From contig NZ_JASKMT010000015.1 of the NCBI RefSeq assembly GCF_030124175.1, positions 62,001 through 126,000 on the forward strand: 64,000 bases of DNA, in the 5' to 3' direction. This stretch comes from Streptomyces sp. 549. Lineage in GTDB: Bacteria; Actinomycetota; Actinomycetes; Streptomycetales; Streptomycetaceae. The translations under genes and the position numbers were made by a program. Below the pieces are notes generated by a model that saw nothing but the letters and a program-made list of their open reading frames with translations, did not search any database and was not told the origin of the DNA. Position 1 is the stretch's first letter. Every line of letters begins with the position of its first letter. This document shows positions 37,007 to 45,587 of the stretch, piece by piece.

Positions 37007-37236
37007 CGCCGGGCGTCCGCCGGGGAGGGCCCGGCGGCGACCAGCCGCAGACCGGCCGACACCAGCGTCCAGCCGACGCGGTGGCGTATGCCGGCGAGCA
37101 CCGGATCGGCCGGCGGGTGGCCCCGCCCGTCCGGCCCGGCGGACCGGGCCACGGCGGCGGCATCGCGCCGTGCCGCCCAGCTGTGCAGCTCCGTGGCGCG
37201 GTAGCGGGCCCCGAGAGCGTGGATGTCGCAGTGCAT
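37003..37236 (-). CDS. Small protein between regulator and MFS transporter
   Basis: 77-residue protein, MHCDIHALGARYRATELH at the N-terminus and a hydrophobic LVSAGLRLVAAG near the C-terminus. The ribosome site GGAGGAGCC is strong. Coupling (stop overlapping the MFS start) supports real translation. It has three histidines and a cysteine early on, but no known motif. Function unknown. Confidence 0.7.
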   Translation of the reverse strand: MHCDIHALGARYRATELHSWAARRDAAAVARSAGPDGRGHPPADPVLAGIRHRVGWTLVSAGLRLVAAGPSPADARR

Positions 37237-37268
37237 CGGGCTCCTCCAGGAGCGGTGGTGGGGACGAC

Positions 37269-37898
37269 TCAGCCGGGCTTGCGAGGGAAGGCGTGCAGGT
37301 GGACCCGGACCCGTTCCACCCCGGCGGGCGTGTCGGCGGCTTCGGGGTTGTGGTCGCGGTACTCCTGGATCACGTCGTGCAGGCGCGACGTCAGCTCCCG
37401 CGTCTGCGCCGCGGTCAGCTGGAGGCTGAAGTCGCTCAGGTCCTGGCCGTCGCGCCGCCACTCGGCGGACCAGTCGGACTGCGTGGCCAGCCAGGTCTCC
37501 GTCTCCCGGGCGTGTGTCGCCGCGACCTCGTGGAGGAAGGTGCTCAGCGCGCCGGCCACCTCCGGGTCGGGGTGCTGGTGCAGCTCGTCCACCCGGTCCA
37601 GCCGGGTGCCGCGCTGGGCGGCCCGCCACCAGCGCTCGCGGGCCGTGCCGCGCTCGGTGTCCTCCACCACGAAGGTGTGCGCCGCCAGTTGCCGCAGGTG
37701 GTAGCTGGTCGCCCCGCTGGACTCCGACAACCGCTCGGCCAGCCCGGAGGCGGTGGCGGGCCCGTACTCCCGCAGCGCGCTGAGAATGCGCAACCGCAGC
37801 GGATGGGCGAGGGCCCGCAACGAGCGCGGGTCGAGAGTGCGTACCTGTGGGTCGTCGGCGGGGGGCTGGGGGCGCGAGGGGCCCGGTTGCTCGCTCAT
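37269..37898 (-). CDS. ArsR-like winged-helix transcriptional regulator
   Basis: 209-residue regulator. The N-terminal winged helix is RALAHPLRLRILSALREYGPATASGLAERLSESSGATSYHLRQLAAHTFV. The C-terminal ~110 residues are unlike short metal-sensing ArsR proteins and suit a ligand or dimer domain. The ATG at 37898 has no clear ribosome site and may be leaderless. It is divergent from one MFS gene and leads an operon with another; direct repeats in the shared promoter are likely its operator. Confidence 0.9.
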   Translation of the reverse strand: MSEQPGPSRPQPPADDPQVRTLDPRSLRALAHPLRLRILSALREYGPATASGLAERLSESSGATSYHLRQLAAHTFVVEDTERGTARERWWRAAQRGTRLDRVDELHQHPDPEVAGALSTFLHEVAATHARETETWLATQSDWSAEWRRDGQDLSDFSLQLTAAQTRELTSRLHDVIQEYRDHNPEAADTPAGVERVRVHLHAFPRKPG

Positions 37899-37926
37899 GC
37901 AACCCAGGAAAGCAGTGCAAAGGAAA

Positions 37927-37948
37927 GTTTGCAAGAGGTTGTTTGCAA
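37927..37948. promoter_or_regulatory. GTTTGCAA direct repeats in divergent promoter
   Basis: Two copies of GTTTGCAA (37927-37934 and 37941-37948) lie 14 bp apart, with a related GTGCAAAG just upstream at 37915. They sit between the winged-helix gene and the divergent MFS gene and are unusually AT-rich for this genome. Confidence 0.5.
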
Positions 37949-38009
37949 CGAAGTCTTTGGAATGAGGAAAGGCCTGTCGTACCTGCGGGCGGCGGCGTAC
38001 GCTCGGACC

Positions 38010-38027
38010 ATGTTCAAGCGACATTGA
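38010..38027 (+). other. Five-codon ORF (M-F-K-R-H-stop) in frame with the MFS gene
   Basis: ATG 38010 lies 6 nt after a TACGCT -10-like element (37998-38003), so the transcript could begin at the ATG. After five codons there is a TGA, and the same frame then runs 11 more codons to the GTG I take as the MFS start, which has no ribosome site. It may be a tiny leader that governs MFS translation, or the remnant of a longer start. Confidence 0.35.
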
Positions 38028-38060
38028 TCCCCAGCCGCCTCCGCCGCCTCCGCCGTCCTC

Positions 38061-39254
38061 GTGCGCCGGCTCTACGCCTACGCCTGGCTTGAGGACTTCG
38101 TCCTGCTCTACCCGGTCTACGCGGTGCTGTTCACCGAGACCGGCCTCAGTGCCGCGCAGATCTCCTCGCTCTTCGTGATCTGGTCGGTCACCGCCTTCGC
38201 CCTGGAGATCCCGTCCGGCCTGTGGGCCGACCTGTTCTCCCGGCGTCGCCTGCTGGTGCTCGCCCCGCTGTTCACCGGTACCGGCTTCGCGCTGTGGACG
38301 TGGTGGCCGTCGTATCCGGCGTTCGCCGCCGGATTCGTGCTGTGGGGCGCCGGGACGGCCCTGCGCTCGGGCACCTTCCAGGCCCTTGCCTACGAGGAGC
38401 TGAGCAGGGCCGGCGCCCGGAACGACTACGCCCGGGTCATCGGACGCACCGAGTCGCTGGCCGCGTCCGCCGAACTGGCCGCCACGGCCCTGGCCGCCCC
38501 GGTCATCGCTCTCGGCGGCCCGCTCGCCGTGGGCGCGGCCAGCGTCGCCGTCACGCTGCTGTGCGCCCTGACCGGCGCCACCCTGCCCGACCACCGCAGC
38601 CGCCCGGCTGCCGCCTCGGCCCCGGAGCCCGCCGCCCCGCCCCGCCCCCTGAGCGAGCCCGACGCCGCAGGGGACACCGACGCCGGCGAGTCGGGGCAGC
38701 GCGGGTACCGCGAGGTGCTGGCCGAAGGTCTGCGGGAGGTGCGCGGCTCCCCTGGGGCGCTGCGGGCCCTGCTGTTCGTCTCCCTGATCACCGGAGTGAC
38801 CGCCCTGGACGAGTACGTGCCGCTGCTGGCCCGTGACACCGGTGTCGCCCCCGGCACCGTGCCGCTGCTGGTGCTGCTCGTCACCGGCGGCTGCGTGGTC
38901 GGCGGCTGGCTAGCCGGCCGGGGCGCCCGGTACGCCCCGCTGGTGCTGGCTGCCGGAGCCTGCTGTCTCGCTGCGGGCGCGCTGCCCGGGCACCCGGCGG
39001 GACTGGCGCTGGTCGCGGTGGCGTTCGGCGTCTTCCAGTGGACGATGGCGCTCGCCGACGCGCGGTTGCAGAGCGCCGTCTCCGACCGGGCCCGCGCCAC
39101 GGTCACCTCCATGGCGGGATTCGGCTCGGAAGTCGTCGCGGTGCTCGTCTTCGCCTCCTACGCGCTGGGCTCGCTCAGCGCGGGACCGGCGCTGATCTTC
39201 GCGGTGGCGGCCGTTCCGTACCTGCTGATCGCCGTGTCCGATTTCCGCCAGTGA
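38061..39254 (+). CDS. MFS transporter
   Basis: 397-residue major facilitator beginning RRLYAYAWLEDFVLLYPVYAVLF, with ~12 hydrophobic helices and a ~50-residue Pro/Glu-rich cytoplasmic loop between helices 6 and 7. The loop 2-3 signature is GLWADLFSRRRLL. The GTG at 38061 is chosen from the family-like N-terminus; no Shine-Dalgarno sequence is present. It is divergent from the ArsR-like regulator, which probably controls it. Substrate unknown. Confidence 0.87.
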   Translation: MRRLYAYAWLEDFVLLYPVYAVLFTETGLSAAQISSLFVIWSVTAFALEIPSGLWADLFSRRRLLVLAPLFTGTGFALWTWWPSYPAFAAGFVLWGAGTALRSGTFQALAYEELSRAGARNDYARVIGRTESLAASAELAATALAAPVIALGGPLAVGAASVAVTLLCALTGATLPDHRSRPAAASAPEPAAPPRPLSEPDAAGDTDAGESGQRGYREVLAEGLREVRGSPGALRALLFVSLITGVTALDEYVPLLARDTGVAPGTVPLLVLLVTGGCVVGGWLAGRGARYAPLVLAAGACCLAAGALPGHPAGLALVAVAFGVFQWTMALADARLQSAVSDRARATVTSMAGFGSEVVAVLVFASYALGSLSAGPALIFAVAAVPYLLIAVSDFRQ

Positions 39255-39284
39255 CCTGCCGGGCGACGGCGCACACTGGACCGT

Positions 39285-40760
39285 GTGATGGACGACGACA
39301 GCAGGTACGAGGCGGTACGCAGCCGGGACGCCCGGTTCGACGGCGTGTTCTTCACCGCCGTGCGCACCACCGGCATCTACTGCCGCCCCAGTTGCCCGGC
39401 GGTCACGCCCAAGCGGGCCAACGTGTGCTTCCACCCGTCGGCCGCCGCGGCCCAGGGCGCGGGCTTCCGCGCCTGCCGCCGCTGCCGTCCCGACACGGTG
39501 CCCGGCTCCGCCGAGTGGAACGTACGGGCTGACGCCGTCGGCCGGGCGATGCGCATGATCGGTGACGGTGTGGTCGACCGGGAGGGCGTGGCCGGACTGG
39601 CCGACCGACTGGGATACAGCGCCCGGCAGGTGCAGCGGATGCTCACCGCCGAACTGGGCGCCGGTCCCGTCGCTCTGGCCCGCGGCCGGCGGGCGCACAC
39701 CGCCCGGATACTGCTGCGCACGACCCGCCTGCCGGTCACCGAGATCGCCTTCGCCTCCGGCTTCGCCAGCGTGCGCCAGTTCAACGAGACCGTCCGAGAG
39801 ATCTACGCCTGCACGCCCACCCGGCTGCGCGGCACGGGCAGGCCGCCCGCGGTGGGTGAGGGGGAGGGAGTGGCGCTGCGCCTGGCCTGCCGCCGGCCCT
39901 ACGACGCACGGCGCCTGTTCGACTTCCTCGCCCGGCGCGCCGTGGAGGGCGTGGAGGAGGCGGTGGGACCGCCGGGCGACCGCCGCTACCGGCGTACGCT
40001 CGGCCTGCCGCACGGCCACGCGGTCGCCGAGGTGCACGAACGCGGCGGCCCCGGCTGGCTGGCCTGCCGCCTGCACCTGACCGACCTGCGGGACCTGACC
40101 ACGGCCGTGCAGCGGCTGCGGGTGCTGTTCGACCTCGACGCCGACCCGCAGGCCGTCGCCGAGCGGTTCGCGGACGACCCCCTGCTCGCCGCACCCGCCG
40201 CCGCCATGCCGGGTCTGCGCGCCCCCGGCGCCGTGGACCCGGCCGAACTGGCGGCTCGCGCGGTGCTGGGCCAGCAGGTCACGGTGGAGGCCGCGCGGCT
40301 GCTCACCGGCCGCCTGGTCGCCGCGCACGGCAAGCCGCTCCCGGCGCCGGACGGCGGCCTGACCCACGTCTTCCCCACCGCCGACACGCTGGCCGGGGCG
40401 AGCTTTGAGGAGCTGCGCATGCCGGCGGCCCGCCGGGACGCCCTGCGCACCGTGATGGCCGCGCTGTCCGACGGGACCGTGGACCTCGGCCCCGGCACCG
40501 ACCGCGACGAGGCCGAACGCGCGCTGCTGTCGCTGCGCGGCATCGGCCCCTGGACGGCGGGCTACATCCGGATGCGGGCGCTGGGCGACCCGGACGTCTT
40601 CCTGCCGGGCGACGCCGGCGTCCGGCACGGCCTGCGCCACCTGGGAGCCGAGGGGCCGCCCGACACCTCCCGGTGGCGTCCGTGGCGCTCCTACGCCCTG
40701 CACCTGCTGTGGAACACCGCCCCGCCCGCGAACACCGCCCTGACGACGAACACGCCCTGA
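39285..40760 (+). CDS. Ada-AlkA fusion: methyl-phosphotriester sensor and 3-methyladenine DNA glycosylase
   Basis: 491-residue adaptive-response protein. The N-terminal Ada domain has the four zinc cysteines (YCRPSC and ACRRC), the first being the phosphotriester acceptor. An AraC-type helix-turn-helix follows (LAFSAR-like region ~100-180, VTEIAFASGFASVRQFNETVREIY). The C-terminal AlkA half has a helix-hairpin-helix (LRGIGPWTAGYIRMRALGD) and the catalytic Asp in VFLPGD. It removes alkylated purines and likely activates its own operon with the adjacent methyltransferase. GTG 39285 and ATG 39288 are adjacent; with no ribosome site, leaderless translation is likely. Confidence 0.94.
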   Translation: MMDDDSRYEAVRSRDARFDGVFFTAVRTTGIYCRPSCPAVTPKRANVCFHPSAAAAQGAGFRACRRCRPDTVPGSAEWNVRADAVGRAMRMIGDGVVDREGVAGLADRLGYSARQVQRMLTAELGAGPVALARGRRAHTARILLRTTRLPVTEIAFASGFASVRQFNETVREIYACTPTRLRGTGRPPAVGEGEGVALRLACRRPYDARRLFDFLARRAVEGVEEAVGPPGDRRYRRTLGLPHGHAVAEVHERGGPGWLACRLHLTDLRDLTTAVQRLRVLFDLDADPQAVAERFADDPLLAAPAAAMPGLRAPGAVDPAELAARAVLGQQVTVEAARLLTGRLVAAHGKPLPAPDGGLTHVFPTADTLAGASFEELRMPAARRDALRTVMAALSDGTVDLGPGTDRDEAERALLSLRGIGPWTAGYIRMRALGDPDVFLPGDAGVRHGLRHLGAEGPPDTSRWRPWRSYALHLLWNTAPPANTALTTNTP

Positions 40761-40782
40761 CGACGAAGAAGGACTGACCGCC

Positions 40783-41394
40783 ATGCTGTACACCCACTGC
40801 CCCAGCCCGCTCGGCGACCTGCTGCTCGCCGGTCCGGAACCGGGCGTGCTCGCCTCGGTGACCATGCCCGGCCAGCGCCGGGGCGCCGTCGTCGGACCCG
40901 GCTGGGTCCGCGACGACGCCGCCCACCGGGACGCGGTGGAGCAGTTCGACGCCTACTTCGCCGGTGGGTCTTCCGGTTTCTCGCTGCGCCTCGCACCGCA
41001 GGGAACCGAGTTCCGCCGCCGGGTGTGGGACGCGCTGGACAGCATCCCCTACGGCTGCACCGTGACCTACGGCGAGTTGGCCGTCCTGGCCGGTGCACCG
41101 CCCGCCGCGGTGCGGGCGGTCGGCGGTGCGGTGGGCGCCAACCCGCTGCTCGTGGTGCGCCCCTGCCACCGGGTGCTCGGCGCCGGGGGAGCGCTCACCG
41201 GCTTCGCCGGAGGGCTGCCCGCCAAGCGCGCCCTGCTGGAGATCGAGGGCGTGCTGCTGCCTGCCACCGGCACCGCAACCGGCACTGCGACCGCCGGCGA
41301 TACCGCCACCGGTACCGGAAGCGGCTTCGCCAGCGGGAGCGTTGCCGTCACCGCGTCCCGGGGCCGGGCCGCCGACGTCCCCCGCGCGGTGTGA
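40783..41394 (+). CDS. ogt: Methylated-DNA-protein-cysteine methyltransferase
   Basis: 203-residue suicide enzyme that repairs O6-methylguanine. The active-site motif is PCHRV, preceded by the family block FRRRVWDALDSIPYGCTVTYGELA and followed by GFAGGLPAKRALLEIEG. The last ~45 residues are a Thr/Gly/Ala-rich low-complexity tail beyond the normal end of the domain. It lies 22 nt after the Ada-AlkA gene behind GAAGAAGGA, forming an alkylation-repair operon. Confidence 0.95.
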   Translation: MLYTHCPSPLGDLLLAGPEPGVLASVTMPGQRRGAVVGPGWVRDDAAHRDAVEQFDAYFAGGSSGFSLRLAPQGTEFRRRVWDALDSIPYGCTVTYGELAVLAGAPPAAVRAVGGAVGANPLLVVRPCHRVLGAGGALTGFAGGLPAKRALLEIEGVLLPATGTATGTATAGDTATGTGSGFASGSVAVTASRGRAADVPRAV

Positions 41395-41434
41395 GAGGCG
41401 GCCGGCACCGGTGGGCCCGGGCACCGACCGCCCC

Positions 41435-41842
41435 TCAGTCCTCCTCCAACCCCCAGCTGCGGACCCAGCGGGGATGCACCCGGATCACCTCGTCGCTGAA
41501 CCGGTCGCCCAACAACTTCTCACCGGTGAGCAGTTCAGCCTCGCCGCGGATCTCCACCCCGCGTACCCGCCAGGGCGACTCGCTGACCAGGTCGTCCACG
41601 ACCAGGGCGAGCAACGGGTTCTTCCGCAGGTTGCGCCACTTCTTGGTCCTGCCCAGCGAGAAGCCGCCGATCAGCACCGTCCCGTCGTGCCGCGGGAAGA
41701 ACCCCACCGGGTTGGCCTGCGGTTGGCCCTGGGCGTCCACCGTCGCAAGCCTGCCCAGGCGCTGGGTGGTGAGATACATCTGCTCTGCCTGGCTGAACGG
41801 GGTGTTCTGGCTCGTATCCCTCATAGCCAAAGGTTCACACAT
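41435..41842 (-). CDS. PPOX-class (pyridoxamine-phosphate-oxidase-like) F420/FMN-binding protein
   Basis: 135-residue split-barrel protein: QRLGRLATVDAQGQPQANPVGFFPRHDGTVLIGG, then KKWRNLRKNPLLALVVDDL and a final RVHPRWVRSWGLEE. In actinomycetes such PPOX-class proteins usually bind F420 or FMN and reduce small substrates; the reaction is not known here. A second ATG at 41824 is an equally possible start. Convergent with ogt. Confidence 0.83.
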   Translation of the reverse strand: MCEPLAMRDTSQNTPFSQAEQMYLTTQRLGRLATVDAQGQPQANPVGFFPRHDGTVLIGGFSLGRTKKWRNLRKNPLLALVVDDLVSESPWRVRGVEIRGEAELLTGEKLLGDRFSDEVIRVHPRWVRSWGLEED

Positions 41843-42087
41843 GGCAACGCGCCGCGCATCGATTCCCTGCGGTCTGACCCCTGTGGTCCCGATATCGCCG
41901 CCTCCCGGCAGGGCACACCCGCCCGAATCCGAGCCGGTGCCGCACCACTCACGGGGCGCCCCCGGCGCGCGACCGCCCCACCCGCCGCGCCCGCCGGTCG
42001 AGCTGACGCTCCTTCAGGGCGCGAGTCCGCGGCGTGGCGCACCGGGAAGGTCTGGGACTTCCTCCCGGTGACATGGACAATGACCGC

Positions 42088-43335
42088 ATGAGTGGTCAGC
42101 GGGAGCGGGCTGAAGCGCCCGACTGGTGGAGTCAGCTCTACGACGACGACGCCCCGGACACCGGCCGCTCAGCGGCCGGCGACAGCATCGACGACCGCTT
42201 CGACTCGGCAGCCCGCACGGTCGGCGTCCCCGGGATCGTCCGGCAGCGCCCACCGGACCCGCCGCCCCGCACCCCGCGCGGGCTGCGTCCCGGCCCGGCC
42301 AAGGGCTCCCCGCCTCCGGTCCGCCGGATGGCCGCGCCGCCGCCCGCCGACTTCCTCGGCGACCGGCCCCCCACCTACGACCCCGAACCGACGGCGCTGC
42401 CCGCCGCCGATCCCGAGGACCTGGACGCGCTGACCCCCGACACCGTGCTGGACGGCGCCCGGTACGGCCCGCTCACCGTCCGGGCGGCCTCCCTGCGCGG
42501 CGACTCCGCGCGCTACCGCGGCAGGCCCCGCGCCGACGCGCTCCTGGTGGCACGTTTCGGCAGCGGGGACGCGGCGCTGCTGCTCCTCGCCGTCGCGGTC
42601 GGTGACCGTGCCGCGCCCTTCGCGGACCGGGCCGCCCGGGACGCCGCCGGATGGATCGCCGGTGCGGTCGGCCGCAGCCACTCCCGGTTGTCCGAGGACA
42701 TCCGGGCCGACCGCCGGGCTGCTCTGAAGTCCGGGCTCGGCCGTCTCACCGCCCGCGGCATGGGCAGGCTGCGGGCGCGGGCCGCCGAACTCGGCCTGCA
42801 ACCGGAGGAGTACACCGCGGACCTGCGCTGCCTGCTGCTGCCGGTCGACCCGCGCTGCCGCTCACGGGTGTTCTTCGGGGTGGGTGGCGGCGGACTGCTG
42901 AGGTTGCGCGACGGCCGTTGGCAGGACCTCGAACCGGGCACCTCGCCGGAGGGCCCGGCCGCGGACCCGCGCGAGTCGCCGCGTGACGGCGAGGCGGACG
43001 AGGGCAGCCCCGGGACCACGGTCACGGCCGGCATCCCGGCGCAGTCCGCCCCGGACGACGCGGACGCGGCGGGCGCGGACCGCGCGGGGGAGTCGTCGCC
43101 GACCGGGGTCGCCTTCCGCTTCCGTGCCGCGCAGGCGCGGCCGGGTGACGTGCTGCTGCTCTGCGGGCGCGGTTTCGCCGAACCGCTGCGGGAGGAAGCC
43201 GACTTCGCCGCCCACCTGGCCACCCGGTGGACCACCGGCGAGCCGCCGGGGCTGGCCGACTTCCTCTCCGACGCCCAGACCCGTATCAAGGGCTACGCGG
43301 ACGACCGCACCGCGGCCGCCGTCTGGGAGAGCTGA
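42088..43335 (+). CDS. PP2C-like protein phosphatase domain protein
   Basis: ~415-residue protein starting SGQRERAEAPDWWSQLYDDD. A Pro-rich disordered stretch (~50-110) precedes a degenerate PP2C-like domain (VRAASLRGDSARYRGRPRADALLVARFG, DALLLLAVAVGD). Later parts are ALLLPVDP, a Glu/Asp/Pro-rich insert and GDVLLLCGRGFAEPLREEADF. Several metal-ligand aspartates of active PP2C enzymes are not obvious, so it may be a pseudo-phosphatase. The ATG at 42088 lies 6 nt after GACAAT and suits leaderless translation; ATG 42073 is the alternative. Confidence 0.75.
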   Translation: MSGQRERAEAPDWWSQLYDDDAPDTGRSAAGDSIDDRFDSAARTVGVPGIVRQRPPDPPPRTPRGLRPGPAKGSPPPVRRMAAPPPADFLGDRPPTYDPEPTALPAADPEDLDALTPDTVLDGARYGPLTVRAASLRGDSARYRGRPRADALLVARFGSGDAALLLLAVAVGDRAAPFADRAARDAAGWIAGAVGRSHSRLSEDIRADRRAALKSGLGRLTARGMGRLRARAAELGLQPEEYTADLRCLLLPVDPRCRSRVFFGVGGGGLLRLRDGRWQDLEPGTSPEGPAADPRESPRDGEADEGSPGTTVTAGIPAQSAPDDADAAGADRAGESSPTGVAFRFRAAQARPGDVLLLCGRGFAEPLREEADFAAHLATRWTTGEPPGLADFLSDAQTRIKGYADDRTAAAVWES

Positions 43336-43431
43336 CACCGGCAGCGGCACGCAGCGGCACACGTAGGGGCCCGGTGTGCTGCCGCCGCTCCCGCACGGCT
43401 GCGCCGCGGGGGTGCCGGGGCACCGCCGGGC

Positions 43432-44460
43432 TCAGCCGAACTGCCGCTCGATCGCGGCCAGTTTCTCCTCCAGCGAATCCAGTCGGGGACTGGTCTGGCT
43501 CGACTCGTCACCCAGCGGATCACCGGTGGACGCGCCCTCCGGACGTGAGCCCTTCTTCTCGTCGGTCACCGCCTGGAGCGCCGGCCGCTGCCGCAGGGGC
43601 AGTTGGCCGGGCTCGGTGCTCGCGGGAGCTATCTCCACCTCCAGCGGCGGTTCCTGCCGGCCGCCCCTGTTCCAACGCTGCTGCCGGCTCAGGGCCTTGA
43701 GTCGGGCCCGCTCCAGTTTTCCGTGCTCCTTCCTCCGCAGGCGCTCCTGCTCCTGCTGCCGCCGGTCCTCCCGGACCTCGTCGACGGCCTCGTCCAACGT
43801 CCGTACGCCCTCCAGCAGCATCAGCGACCAGGCGCGGAACGTCTCCCGCGGGGCGCGCAGCCAGCGCACCACGCGGATCTGCGGCAGCGGCCTGGGGACG
43901 AGGCCCTGTTCGCGCAGCGCGGCCTTGCGGGTCTGCTTCAGCGCCCGGTCGAACAGGATCGCCGCGGACAGCGACATTCCGGCGAAGAAGTGCGGTGCCC
44001 CGGCGTGCTCGTCACCGCGCGGCGCGTGCACCCAGTTGAACCAGGCGGCAGCACCCGCGAACGCCCACACCAGCAGCCGCGACCCGAGCGAGGCGTCGCC
44101 GTGGCTCGCCTCCCGGACGGCGATCACCGCGGAGAACATGGCCGCCCCGTCGAGGCCGAAGGGCACGAGGTACTCCCAGCCTCCCGACAGGTTGAGGTTC
44201 TGCCGGCCGAAGCCGACCAGGCCATGGAAGGAGAGTGCGGCGGCGACGCCCGCGCAGCAGAACAGCAGCAGGTAGGAGGCGGTCGCGTAGACGGTCTCCT
44301 TGCGGCGCCGGCGCTCCTCGGCCCGCTCCCAGGAATCGGCCTGGGCCGGGTCCTCCGCGGGCTTGCGGCCGCGGGCGGTGAGCCAGACCGCACCGAGGAA
44401 ACCGGCGAGCAGCACCGCGCCTGCCAGCACCCAGTTAAGCGATATATCCGTCAGTGTCAT
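43432..44460 (-). CDS. DUF2637-family membrane protein
   Basis: 342-residue protein with four hydrophobic helices in the first ~170 residues (LNWVLAGAVLLAGFLGAVWL; ATASYLLLFCCAGVAAALSF; YLVPFGLDGAAMFSAVIAV; LLVWAFAGAAAWFNWVHA). A long charged cytoplasmic domain follows with a predicted coiled coil (VDEVREDRRQQEQERLRRKE). This is the DUF2637 arrangement, common in Streptomyces chromosomes and integrative plasmids, of unknown role. ATG 44460 follows AAGGGG. It is convergent with the PP2C-like gene. No other plasmid gene is nearby. Confidence 0.85.
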   Translation of the reverse strand: MTLTDISLNWVLAGAVLLAGFLGAVWLTARGRKPAEDPAQADSWERAEERRRRKETVYATASYLLLFCCAGVAAALSFHGLVGFGRQNLNLSGGWEYLVPFGLDGAAMFSAVIAVREASHGDASLGSRLLVWAFAGAAAWFNWVHAPRGDEHAGAPHFFAGMSLSAAILFDRALKQTRKAALREQGLVPRPLPQIRVVRWLRAPRETFRAWSLMLLEGVRTLDEAVDEVREDRRQQEQERLRRKEHGKLERARLKALSRQQRWNRGGRQEPPLEVEIAPASTEPGQLPLRQRPALQAVTDEKKGSRPEGASTGDPLGDESSQTSPRLDSLEEKLAAIERQFG

Positions 44461-44605
44461 CCGGTGCCCCTTGTTCGGCTTTCGCCGTGGCTTCCCTTTC
44501 GGGCAGCATCCTGGCGGAAATCGCACGGGGCGCAGGGGGTTTCGCGGCAAGAAACCGTCGAACGGGGCAGCTGGGGCCCTGTGGGGGCGTTCTGGGTCGA
44601 ACGCC

Positions 44606-45460
44606 TCAGCGAGAGGCGGTCATGCGGGCGATTCGAGTGGCGTCACAGGTGCGCGGACACGTCGTACAGGTGTCCGCGGGGCGCAGGGTGTAGAAGAGGC
44701 AGCAGCCGGCGCGGTCCCGGGTGGTGAGCGACTCCCCGCCGGGGGCTGCCAGCTCGCGGAAACCCGCGCCCTTGGGGAAGGGGGCGACCGTGCCGGGCAG
44801 CAGCCGCTCGGCCTCCGCCCGGGCGCGGCCCTCGTCGCCCAGCAGCTGGCCGACGTACCACAGGCCCTCGACGATCTCGTCCGTCGCCAGGCTCCACAGG
44901 GCGCGGGGGCCGCGCCGCATCCGGGGCCGGAACCCTTCGAGCACCGGTCCGAGGAGTTCGGCGACGGCCTCCCGCACCTCGGCGCGCAGCGCCTCCTCGC
45001 CACCCACGATCCGGGCGCCGGGCAGGCCGGCCGCCGGGTCGCCGGGCAGGCAGGCGAAGCGGGAGGGGCGAACGGCCAGCAGGCCGCGGGCGCGGTGGAA
45101 GGCCACAGTGCCGGCCGGGAAGCGCGGCACCCGCCGGTGCAGGAACCAGGGGATGGTGATCAGCAGGGTGGCGGGCCACGCGTAGCGGTGCAGTCCGAAG
45201 CTGGCCACCACGTCCGGCCGGGGCTGCTGCCCGTAGTCGTGCCGCACCTGCTCGTCGTCCCAGCGCAGGAACGCCTCGACCGCGTCACCGCCCGCCGCCA
45301 GGTCCTCGTCGCTGATCCAGCCGTCGCCGGACGGCAGTGGGCCGCCGGTCTCGGTGATGCGCATGGTGGGAAGGATCTCCGCCAGGCGTGCGTAGGCGGC
45401 GGCGAGAGGGGACTCCGCGGTGGGGGCGGCGGAGGCTGGAGCGAGGGCGGTGAGGGCCAT
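44606..45460 (-). CDS. FhuF-like ferric-siderophore reductase, [2Fe-2S] protein
   Basis: 284-residue cytoplasmic protein. The C-terminus carries the FhuF [2Fe-2S] motif C-C-x10-C-x2-C (CCLFYTLRPADTCTTC). The body contains the family-like PDVVASFGLHRYAWPATLLITIPWFLH. It reduces Fe(III) in imported siderophores to release iron. An iron-regulator box lies 28 bp upstream of the start. There are no siderophore transport genes beside it, so it may serve xenosiderophores or a distant cluster. Confidence 0.87.
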   Translation of the reverse strand: MALTALAPASAAPTAESPLAAAYARLAEILPTMRITETGGPLPSGDGWISDEDLAAGGDAVEAFLRWDDEQVRHDYGQQPRPDVVASFGLHRYAWPATLLITIPWFLHRRVPRFPAGTVAFHRARGLLAVRPSRFACLPGDPAAGLPGARIVGGEEALRAEVREAVAELLGPVLEGFRPRMRRGPRALWSLATDEIVEGLWYVGQLLGDEGRARAEAERLLPGTVAPFPKGAGFRELAAPGGESLTTRDRAGCCLFYTLRPADTCTTCPRTCDATRIARMTASR

Positions 45461-45487
45461 GCGGCGTTCCCGGTTTCTCGATCGTTA

Positions 45488-45506
45488 GCAGGTAAGCCTT
45501 ACCTTA
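45488..45506 (-). promoter_or_regulatory. DtxR/IdeR (DmdR1)-type iron box
   Basis: On the minus strand the 19-mer TAAGGTAAGGCTTACCTGC matches the family consensus TTAGGTTAGGCTAACCTAA at 14 of 19 positions. It lies between the FhuF-like gene and the divergent gntR gene, upstream of both. Iron repression of the reductase is expected. Confidence 0.75.
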
Positions 45507-45587
45507 CCCGATCATGTCGAGGTTTGATCTCCGGCACTCTCCGCCTATCGTGCTCTTCGGACATCCGGAGGGGACAGGAGCGGTCAG

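Noticed and set aside
43432..44460. DUF2637 gene as evidence of an integrated plasmid
   Set aside because: No replication, transfer, integrase or attachment-site features nearby; such genes are common in Streptomyces chromosomes.
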